A stretch of 27,908 bases of DNA from an uncultured Allobaculum sp. (GTDB lineage: Bacteria > Bacillota_I > Bacilli_A > Erysipelotrichales > Erysipelotrichaceae): positions 1 through 27,908 of the forward strand of contig CAJTLE010000025.1 in the NCBI GenBank assembly GCA_910577085.1. Direction: 5' to 3'. The position numbers and the translations under genes are program-made. Within the stretch, counting starts at the first letter, position 1. Each line of letters opens with the position of its first letter. This document shows, in pieces, positions 22,032 through 27,908 of the stretch. The notes below the pieces were generated by a model. That model saw only the letters and a program-made list of their open reading frames with translations, was not told the origin of the DNA and did no database searches.

Positions 22032-23083
22032 GCGTTTGCTGTCTCCTGTTCCAGTTCGCCAAGAATTCTGGCAAATGTTGGATCTAATGGGGCTTCAAAG
22101 GTCATCTTCTCACCGGTTCTTGGGTGAACAAACTCCAGCTGATAGGCATGGAGCAGCTGACCATTGGCTTCCAGAGTCTTGCGAGGTCCATATTTCGGAT
22201 CGCCGGCCACTGGATGCTTGATGTAAGCCATATGGACACGGATCTGATGGGTCCGGCCGGTTTCCAGGGAGCATTCTACATAGGCGTAGTCTTTAAAGTT
22301 TTCCAGCACCGTAAAATGCGTCACAGCGGGTTTGGAATTTTTTGCGGTAACGGCCATTTTCTGGCGGTCTTTTTCATCGCGGCCAATTGGAGCGTTGATC
22401 GTTCCATACGTATGAGAGAACGGATGATGAACGATGGCTTTGTATTTCCGGTGGCAGGTTTTATCCTGCAGCTGTTTGGCCAGAGATTCATGCGCCAGAT
22501 CGTTTTTAGCAACGACCAGCAGACCCGAGGTATCTTTATCGATACGGTGTACAATGCCCGGACGCATCACACCATTGATGCCAGAGAGATCTTTACAATG
22601 ATCGAGCAGACCATTGACCAGGGTATGGGAATAGTGGCCGGGTGCCGGATGGACAACCATGCCTTTTGGCTTGTTGATGACAATCAGATCGGAGTCTTCA
22701 TAAATGACATCCAGATCCATTGGCTCAGGAAGAACTTCCATGGATTGTGCAGGGGGTACGTCTACAACCAGAACATCTCCAGCCTGCAGTTTCTGACTGG
22801 CTTTGACAGGTTTGTCATTGACAGTAACCCGTTTTTCATCCAGCAGATCGGCAGCGCGTTTGCGGGAAATATCCAGCACGGCGCAAAGATATTTGTCGAG
22901 CCTTGTGGGAACCTGGTCTTGGGAAACGACAAAGGTTTCGATGCCGCCTTCATCTTTCGAGTCCAGATCATCTTCTTTTTCCTCCACGGTTACATCCATT
23001 TCAGCAGGTGAAGACTCTTCAGGAAATTCGATTGTGATTTCTTCTCCATCTTCTACTGATTTTGGTACTGAAGTATCAGCCAT
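22028..23083 (-). CDS. rluD: RluA/RluD family 23S rRNA pseudouridine synthase
   Basis: A 351-residue enzyme that isomerises uridine in large-subunit rRNA. An S4 RNA-binding domain (about 61-106, RLDKYLCAVLDISRKRAADLL) is followed by the catalytic domain with HRIDKDTSG (179-187, catalytic Asp182) and GRTHQIRVHM. The first 50 residues are a strongly acidic extension not usual in the family. The gene follows lspA as in most Bacillota. The start at 23083 was chosen because GGAAGG lies about 10 nt upstream; it overlaps the end of lspA by 8 nt. The ATG at 23116 has no binding site. The exact target uridine cannot be assigned. Confidence 0.93.
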   Translation of the reverse strand: MADTSVPKSVEDGEEITIEFPEESSPAEMDVTVEEKEDDLDSKDEGGIETFVVSQDQVPTRLDKYLCAVLDISRKRAADLLDEKRVTVNDKPVKASQKLQAGDVLVVDVPPAQSMEVLPEPMDLDVIYEDSDLIVINKPKGMVVHPAPGHYSHTLVNGLLDHCKDLSGINGVMRPGIVHRIDKDTSGLLVVAKNDLAHESLAKQLQDKTCHRKYKAIVHHPFSHTYGTINAPIGRDEKDRQKMAVTAKNSKPAVTHFTVLENFKDYAYVECSLETGRTHQIRVHMAYIKHPVAGDPKYGPRKTLEANGQLLHAYQLEFVHPRTGEKMTFEAPLDPTFARILGELEQETANA

Positions 23084-23588
23084 TTTTTGCGGCCTTCCTT
23101 TCTTTGAAATCGTCATAGAACATGACGAACATTAACAGAATAAATCCTAAGGTAATGCATACATCCGCTACATTGAATACTGCAAACGGAGATCCAAAAA
23201 TATAAAAGCGGAAAAAGTCCCGGACATAGCCAAAGCACATCCGGTCAATCAGATTGCCAACGGCGCCCGCTAAAATCAAGGCCAGGGCGAATTCCATTTT
23301 GGAATCTTTCGTTTTAAAGAACGCATAGACCATGACGATGATGGCGCCGATGGTCAGAATGTAGAAAAACCACATGCCAATTCCCGCAAAACTGGAAAAG
23401 GCTGCACCATAGTTGCGAACATACGTCAGTTCAAAGAAGCCGGGAATCACCACCATTGTGCCATCGAGCGGGATGGACTTGGTGATGGCCCATTTGGTCC
23501 ACTGGTCCAGACCGACCATGATAAACAAAAGCAGCAGGCAGGTGAAGATCGCCGGTGCTTTGGGTTTGAGTTTTTCGGTCCACGACAT
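23076..23588 (-). CDS. lspA: Lipoprotein signal peptidase (signal peptidase II)
   Basis: A 170-residue membrane aspartyl protease that removes the signal peptide of prolipoproteins after lipid attachment. Four membrane segments are visible. The catalytic pair is D115 in GNLIDRM and D142 in VFNVADVCITLG. GLDQWTKW and the NYGAAF loop are also conserved. The start at 23588 has GGGGGG 7 nt upstream. The frame stays open upstream to 23726, and an in-frame TTG near 23664 preceded by AAGGAG is an alternative start that would add about 25 polar residues; the family N-terminus favours 23588. Confidence 0.95.
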   Translation of the reverse strand: MSWTEKLKPKAPAIFTCLLLLFIMVGLDQWTKWAITKSIPLDGTMVVIPGFFELTYVRNYGAAFSSFAGIGMWFFYILTIGAIIVMVYAFFKTKDSKMEFALALILAGAVGNLIDRMCFGYVRDFFRFYIFGSPFAVFNVADVCITLGFILLMFVMFYDDFKERKAAKNG

Positions 23589-23657
23589 GTCAGTCCCCCC
23601 TTTCTGATGGTCAGGCTTTTGTGAATTGGAAAAGCCGTTTTTGTTTGTGTCAGGTAA

Positions 23658-23686
23658 ATTGTACAAATCTTTTCTCCTTGTGTCTT
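23658..23686 (-). promoter_or_regulatory. Candidate promoter of lspA
   Basis: AAGACA (23686-23681) and TACAAT (23663-23658) are 17 nt apart on the minus strand, about 70 nt upstream of the lspA start. A GGCTTTT/AAAAGCC hairpin (23614-23620 with 23630-23636) lies in the leader. Confidence 0.35.
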
Positions 23687-23766
23687 TTCGTGTCGATTCA
23701 ATCGAACTGAAGATCAGTGTATCCAAGATTTGTCAAAAACAGATGAAACAAAATGTGAAGATTTAC

Positions 23767-26364
23767 TTAAAAGAGTTTATTGCCCTTCTTTGCATGGAAA
23801 ATCATCTTGTAAAACAGCCATAAGCTTAAGCAAAAGGACAGGAAAAAGCCTAAAAACCCAAGGAGCGGGATCTCCAGAAAGCGCGGTTTCATGTTGGTCG
23901 TACAGATAATGGAACTGCCTACCAGCAGTGCGGCAATCAGAACACACACGATAATCCGGTCGACCCAGCGATTGACTTCCGGCATCAGATTGCTTTGCAG
24001 ATCCGCAATCGAAAGTCCAACCCGCAGCTGCCCACGCTGAAGCAGACCCAGAATATTATCCGCTTTGAGCGGCAGGTTCATTAAGGCTTTGCCATCGGCA
24101 TACGCCATTTGAAACCATTTAACAATCTCCTGATTCCAGTCGATCTGATCGATCGAGGTTTTGGATTTGGAGATGTAGTTGAGCATGTTGACTTCCGGAT
24201 CCAGATCTTTAAGGGTGCCCTGAATCGTCACCATGCTTCGTGCCAGCATCGAAATCCCCTTAGGCAGGCGGATCTTGTATTCATTGCACACTTCCACGGC
24301 TTCTTCGATCATTTTACCAAGATCGAGGCTCGCAAAGTCCTGGCTGACATAGCGGTTGAGATAGCTTTCCAGCGCATTGGAAAAGCCAACGTAATCCAGA
24401 TCGGCTGGCGGGATACCGATAGCCAGCACCGCATCCGTCAGAGAAGAAGTATTGCGCGCAGCTACCGCGTGAAGCGCCTGGTTAATGGCTGCCGATTCAT
24501 TTTTATTGATCTCACCCATCATGCCAAAGTCCAGCCAGCAGATCCGGCCATCATCAATCTTGAGATTTCCGGAATGGGGATCCGCATGGAAAAAGCCGTA
24601 GTCAATAACCTGGGATAAAAAGTTCATCCCCAGCCGCATCGCAATTTCATGACGGGAATAGCCAAGTTTTGCAAGTTCTGGATAGTTATCAATCTCGACC
24701 CCGTCGACTTCTTCCATCACGAGAATATTTTGACGGGTGTACTCGGTATAAATTTTCGGGACATGAATATATTGAAGGCCCTGGCATTCTTTTGCAAAGC
24801 GGATCGCATTGTCCGCCTCATGACGAAAGTCCATTTCTTCTTTAGCCGACGTCCAGAATTCATCAACGACTTCTTCGACATCAACAAGATCCCGTACGAC
24901 TTCACTCAAGGAGAGAATCTTCCCTGCTTTTTTGAGCATGGCGACATCGACTTTCATCTGCTCATAAATGCCCGGCCGTTGGACTTTGACGACGACTTTC
25001 TGGCCGTCTTTCGTGATGGCTTCATGGACCTGAGCCATCGAGGCTGAGCCTAAGGGCTCTTTGGAAAAGGAAGCAAAAATCTCTTCCGGGGCTTTGCCAT
25101 ATACCCGGATAATTTCCTGACGCACCGTTTCATACGGCATTGGAGCGACATTCGAGCGCAGTTTTTCAAGCTCTTTGGTATAGGCCGGCGGCAGCAGATC
25201 CGATCGGGAAGACATGATCTGCCCGAGTTTGACATAGGTTGGTCCTAAATCTTCCAGAATCATCCGCAGCTTGACTGGGGTCATATCGCGCAGGGCGTTA
25301 TATTTGCGGACCGTTTTGAGAATCTGGAAAAACCGCCGGCGCGGTGAAATGGGTGCCGGGACAGTATCAGCAGGTTCGGAATCAGCCTGATTTTTTCCCG
25401 AATCGTCGGACTTTGAACTGTCAGAGGCATTGGAATGAAGCGGTTCGTTTGAAACTACGTTTGTTTCCGGCTGATCAGAAGCCGCCTCTGTCTGGGAAGC
25501 CGTTTTGGAATTTGAATCAGTATTCGTATTTGTACTTATATTTGAATCTGTGCCTGAATCTGTATCAGAATCAGGCAGATCCACTGGTCTGGAAATCTTT
25601 TCCTGCAGGATCTCATCAGCCGCTTCTTCACTCAGATCCGAGGCATTCAGCTCATTTTCACAAATGCCGGCTGACTCTAACTCTTCTATTTCTTCTGCTG
25701 TCCACTGGCCAGATTCAGAAGTGTCAGCTGTTGATGGGATGGAAGAAGAATCCATCACGGAAGAGTCAGCATCTTGAGGTTTGGCATGCGTTTCTTCCTG
25801 AGCTTTCTGAACAGTCCGGACGGAAGGATTCGAACCGGAATTCTGGGACGGATTGAGATCAGTTTTCTCACCAGCTGCAGGATCCGTTTTCATTTTGGCC
25901 GGTGAATCAGAAGCAAAATCGTTCTCTGGAATAAAGCCCTCTTCTTTCACAGTTTCCTTGATGGTTTCCGTTTCAGAAGGCTCTTTTTCTGCCGGCTCTA
26001 AAATCGATTCACGCAAATCATCATCCGCCTGGGCATGCAGATCGGTTTTTCTGGCATCCGTTTGAAAGTCGAGGACTTCTTCACCCTTTTCATGACGGTT
26101 CCATCCGTTATGGCTCTTGGTGGATGTTTTGCGGTCGACATGCGTTTTCAGGCTGAAATCATCCAGACTGGGAAGATCAGCCTGAACGGACAATTTCCCG
26201 CCAGGGGTTTTCAGAGTACTGGAAACTCTGGTCTTTTGATGGACTTCTTCTTTTTGTTCATGAACATCCAGATTGATTTCCTTCTGGTCATGAGCATGAA
26301 CAGGATCCGATTCATTTGAAGACTGATAGTCCAGTTCAGTCGTCCTGTTTCGATCCGGATTCAT
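23767..26364 (-). CDS. UbiB/AarF (ABC1) family atypical kinase with long disordered N-terminal extension
   Basis: An 865-residue protein. Residues 343-865 are a complete ABC1/UbiB protein: KLGQ motif (379-382), modified nucleotide loop GSASMAQVH (439-447), Lys460 in VVVKVQRPG, the HADPHSGN catalytic loop, LDFG, and two C-terminal membrane segments. Family members are ATPase-like and linked to isoprenoid-lipid or quinone handling at membranes; the role in Bacillota is unclear. Residues 1-342 are an unusual hydrophilic region rich in Ser, Asp, Glu and Thr with DSDTDSGTDSN-type runs and no visible fold. GGAGG lies 5 nt before the ATG. A 54-codon ORF overlaps the start by 29 nt. Confidence 0.92.
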   Translation of the reverse strand: MNPDRNRTTELDYQSSNESDPVHAHDQKEINLDVHEQKEEVHQKTRVSSTLKTPGGKLSVQADLPSLDDFSLKTHVDRKTSTKSHNGWNRHEKGEEVLDFQTDARKTDLHAQADDDLRESILEPAEKEPSETETIKETVKEEGFIPENDFASDSPAKMKTDPAAGEKTDLNPSQNSGSNPSVRTVQKAQEETHAKPQDADSSVMDSSSIPSTADTSESGQWTAEEIEELESAGICENELNASDLSEEAADEILQEKISRPVDLPDSDTDSGTDSNISTNTNTDSNSKTASQTEAASDQPETNVVSNEPLHSNASDSSKSDDSGKNQADSEPADTVPAPISPRRRFFQILKTVRKYNALRDMTPVKLRMILEDLGPTYVKLGQIMSSRSDLLPPAYTKELEKLRSNVAPMPYETVRQEIIRVYGKAPEEIFASFSKEPLGSASMAQVHEAITKDGQKVVVKVQRPGIYEQMKVDVAMLKKAGKILSLSEVVRDLVDVEEVVDEFWTSAKEEMDFRHEADNAIRFAKECQGLQYIHVPKIYTEYTRQNILVMEEVDGVEIDNYPELAKLGYSRHEIAMRLGMNFLSQVIDYGFFHADPHSGNLKIDDGRICWLDFGMMGEINKNESAAINQALHAVAARNTSSLTDAVLAIGIPPADLDYVGFSNALESYLNRYVSQDFASLDLGKMIEEAVEVCNEYKIRLPKGISMLARSMVTIQGTLKDLDPEVNMLNYISKSKTSIDQIDWNQEIVKWFQMAYADGKALMNLPLKADNILGLLQRGQLRVGLSIADLQSNLMPEVNRWVDRIIVCVLIAALLVGSSIICTTNMKPRFLEIPLLGFLGFFLSFCLSLWLFYKMIFHAKKGNKLF

Positions 26365-26500
26365 CTTTACCTCCGTGTTTCAGGGGAATGTTTTCAATTT
26401 CTTCTTTTTCAGTATCGGTAATCTTGATCGAAATCGAAGGAATCGGGATATGCAAGGCCAGATCAATGGCCCATTTACTTTTCTTGTCAACTTTAATCAT
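26336..26500 (-). CDS. Small 54-residue ORF overlapping the start of the UbiB-type gene
   Basis: The ORF starts MIKVDKKSKWAIDLALHIPI and ends in a charged tail (KHGGKDESGSKQDD). Codon use resembles the neighbours (ATC, CTG, GAA, AAA). It overlaps the UbiB-type gene by 29 nt in another frame, and the UbiB ribosome binding site lies inside it, which suggests coupling. The ATG has no Shine-Dalgarno site but lies 6 nt after an extended -10, so it could be a leaderless start. No family was recognised. Confidence 0.5.
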   Translation of the reverse strand: MIKVDKKSKWAIDLALHIPIPSISIKITDTEKEEIENIPLKHGGKDESGSKQDD

Positions 26501-26506
26501 AGAGAA

Positions 26507-26515
26507 ATTTTACCA
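26507..26515 (-). promoter_or_regulatory. Extended -10 promoter of the small ORF and UbiB-type gene
   Basis: TGGTAAAAT on the minus strand ends 6 nt before the ATG at 26500. No -35 is visible. Initiation 7 nt downstream would fall on the ATG. Confidence 0.5.
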
Positions 26516-26571
26516 TGACCCTTCCAATCGCCTTGCGCCATACCCGAATGACTGTCCTGGCCTTTCAGACA

Positions 26572-26602
26572 TGAAAAAAGACCGCCGCAAGGACGATCTT
26601 TT
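26572..26602 (-). terminator. Terminator of the EIIC/PfoR-type gene
   Basis: AAGATCG (26600-26594) pairs with CGGTCTT (26584-26578) with one G-U pair, followed by TTTTTT on the minus strand. It lies about 10 nt after the stop. Confidence 0.65.
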
Positions 26603-26610
26603 CGACAGGT

Positions 26611-27663
26611 TTAAACATTTAATTTGAGATCTTCATCGGTATACAGTTTGGCCTGTAAGAAGAATTTATGAATGACGTAGGTCACAATGGCTGGCAAGAC
26701 AAAGGAGATCAGAATCAGTCCCAGCCAGTTCATGGCGCCAATTGAACCCAGTCCGCCATCCCCCATCCAGCCGGTGATTACGCCAATCTGACCAACCAGA
26801 CCACAGGTACCCATACCGCTGGAAATGGCAGGTCCGTTCATTTCCAGATGGAACAGGCAGGTTGCGATTGGACCAATTACAGCACTGGCCAGAATCGTTG
26901 GCAGCCAGATCACAGGTTTACGGATGATATTGCCCATCTGTAACATCGAAGTTCCAAGACCCTGAGCAACCAGACCCGACCAGCGGTTCGCCGCAAAAGA
27001 CATCACCGCAAAGCCAATCATCTGGGTGCAGCATCCGGCAAGCGCGGCCCCGCCGGCAAGACCAGTCAGAGATAAAGCGGCGCAGATGGCAGCAGAACTG
27101 ATCGGCAGTGTCAGGAAAATTCCCATCAGTACCGAAACGATGATTCCCATTAAGAATGGCTGTAATTCAGTCGCCCACATAATCAGATTGCCAAGCCAGA
27201 TGGCTGCCGCCCCAATGGATGGGGCCAGGGCGATTGAAAGCAAGGCTCCAATGCAGATCGTCACAAACGGGGTCACCAGAATATCCACTTTGGTTTCCTT
27301 GGAGACCAGTTTGCCGCACTCACAGGCAATCACGGCCACAAAATAGACCGCCAGCGGTCCGCCGGCTCCACCCAGTGCGTCTGCAGCAAATCCAACTGCC
27401 AGCAGTGAGAATAATACAAGATTTGGAGCATTCAAAGACATGCCGATGGCTGCCGCCATCGCCGGACCTTTGACCGCACTGGCATAGGTTCCGATCTGTG
27501 CCAGTACTTCAACATTCAACAAAGTCCCTAATGTATCCAGAATGGTGCCCATTAACAGGGATGCAAACAAACCCTGGGCCATGGCTGAAAGGGCATCAAT
27601 GCCATAGCGTTTTGCGGAAATCTGGACGTCTTTACGCGCCAGAAACGCAGCCGCAGCTTCCAT
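26611..27663 (-). CDS. PTS EIIC_2 / PfoR-type integral membrane protein
   Basis: A 350-residue polytopic membrane protein, Gly- and Ala-rich, with about eight to ten hydrophobic segments. It resembles the EIIC_2 family (COG3641, PfoR), whose Clostridium member was linked to toxin gene expression; the transported substrate, if any, is unknown. Recognisable stretches are GFAADALGGAGGPLAVYFVA, ACECGKLVSKETKVDILVTP and SGMGTCGLVGQ. No EIIA or EIIB domain or gene is adjacent, so phosphotransferase coupling is not shown here. The start at 27663 has GAGGAGG 7-8 nt upstream; the longer frame to 27735 has no such site. Confidence 0.82.
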   Translation of the reverse strand: MEAAAAFLARKDVQISAKRYGIDALSAMAQGLFASLLMGTILDTLGTLLNVEVLAQIGTYASAVKGPAMAAAIGMSLNAPNLVLFSLLAVGFAADALGGAGGPLAVYFVAVIACECGKLVSKETKVDILVTPFVTICIGALLSIALAPSIGAAAIWLGNLIMWATELQPFLMGIIVSVLMGIFLTLPISSAAICAALSLTGLAGGAALAGCCTQMIGFAVMSFAANRWSGLVAQGLGTSMLQMGNIIRKPVIWLPTILASAVIGPIATCLFHLEMNGPAISSGMGTCGLVGQIGVITGWMGDGGLGSIGAMNWLGLILISFVLPAIVTYVIHKFFLQAKLYTDEDLKLNV

Positions 27664-27701
27664 ATTCAATTCCCTCCTCAAGAATGATTTGATTGAACTT
27701 G

Positions 27702-27730
27702 AGTATAGGCTTGCCATTTTTATGCCGCAA
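27702..27730 (-). promoter_or_regulatory. Promoter of the EIIC/PfoR-type gene
   Basis: TTGCGG (27730-27725) and TATACT (27707-27702) are 17 nt apart on the minus strand, about 40 nt upstream of the start codon. Confidence 0.55.
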
Positions 27731-27760
27731 TTCATTTTTCTGCTTCTTTTTCAAAACACG

Positions 27761-27788
27761 AAAAAAACAGCCGGAAAACACGAGGCTG
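27761..27788 (-). terminator. Probable terminator upstream of the EIIC/PfoR-type gene
   Basis: A short CAGCC/GGCTG stem (27784-27788 with 27768-27772) is followed by seven T residues on the minus strand. It would end transcription coming from the right of the window. Confidence 0.5.
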
Positions 27789-27835
27789 CTGATAAAGTAG
27801 CTTTTTCGAAAAGCCCGAATTCGGTTGATTAGTTA

Positions 27836-27879
27836 AAAATCGGCTAGAAATCACATGAATGTGATTTCTAGCCGATTTT
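27836..27879. terminator. Perfect inverted repeat with 21-bp arms
   Basis: The arms at 27836-27856 and 27859-27879 are fully complementary with a 2-nt centre. They run from AAAATCGG to CACAT and back. A/T flanks on both strands make it a likely bidirectional terminator, although the stem is longer than usual. Confidence 0.7.
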
Positions 27880-27908
27880 CTTGTTCAAACGGAGCGTTGA
27901 GCACGAAA

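Noticed and set aside
22124..23011. 295-codon plus-strand frame opposite rluD
   Set aside because: Antisense shadow of a clear RluD gene; the product has no recognisable fold and no ribosome binding site.
23614..23636. Riboswitch or T-box in the lspA leader
   Set aside because: Only a single 7-bp hairpin is present in a leader of about 65 nt, without a T-box motif or terminator on the minus strand.
27880..27908. C-terminal end of a further minus-strand gene at the right edge
   Set aside because: One frame could end with TGA just right of the inverted repeat, but fewer than 10 codons are visible, too little to support a gene.
1..27908. CRISPR array or phage region
   Set aside because: No regularly spaced identical repeats and no phage structural genes; the repeats found are short, few and tandem.

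Overview
The window (27.9 kb, roughly 45-48% GC, dense with short intergenic gaps) looks like chromosomal core DNA of a low-to-mid GC Gram-positive bacterium. The gene set (engB/ysxC, lon, tig, uvrC, mutS2, rnhC, lspA, rluD, dCMP deaminase), strong AGGAGG-type ribosome binding sites and hairpin-plus-T-run terminators point to Bacillota. A DUF3196-like gene beside tig, a DUF7916-like gene and a PfoR-type EIIC suggest Erysipelotrichia (Erysipelotrichaceae or a relative). That placement is inference from family knowledge, not a database result. Most genes are on the minus strand; the exceptions are a second trigger factor, a tRNA-Arg, rnhC and a MerR regulator.

Layout from left to right. Positions 1-3700 are accessory. 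They hold the start of a helix-turn-helix gene running off the left edge, a truncated secreted peptide, four 17-bp tandem repeats, a DUF7916-like TIM-barrel gene with a structured leader, and a surface protein with a sortase-like domain interrupted by an in-frame TAG. An AT-rich gap and a weak small ORF follow. Positions 3786-8961 are a proteostasis and ribosome-assembly block (DUF3196-like, tig, lon, engB). A second, divergent trigger factor lies opposite at 9543-10763. It keeps the FKBP and chaperone domains but lacks the ribosome-docking GFRxGxxP loop. Next come a signal-less InlB-type repeat protein and tRNA-Arg(UCU).

Positions 12550-18591 form a minus-strand series mutS2, uvrC, a VanY-fold membrane protein that has lost its zinc ligands, and a YfcE-type phosphoesterase. 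rnhC is divergent from mutS2. Between them is a 28-bp near-perfect palindrome that contains two back-to-back extended -10 promoters. Both would start transcription exactly on an ATG, so they predict leaderless messages.

Positions 20006-21267 hold a flavodoxin-like oxidoreductase and a divergent MerR regulator. Both have promoters with 19-bp spacers and similar half-sites, as expected for MerR control. Positions 21468-26500 hold lspA, rluD and dCMP deaminase in overlapping order. Upstream is a UbiB/AarF-type kinase with a 342-residue disordered N-terminal extension, preceded by a 54-residue ORF. The window ends with a PfoR/EIIC-type membrane protein and a perfect 21-bp-arm inverted repeat.

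The best leads for new biology are the ribosome-docking-deficient trigger factor next to a normal one, the palindromic leaderless divergent promoter, the metal-less VanY homologue in a DNA-repair operon, and the amber codon between 10-bp direct repeats in the sortase-like gene.
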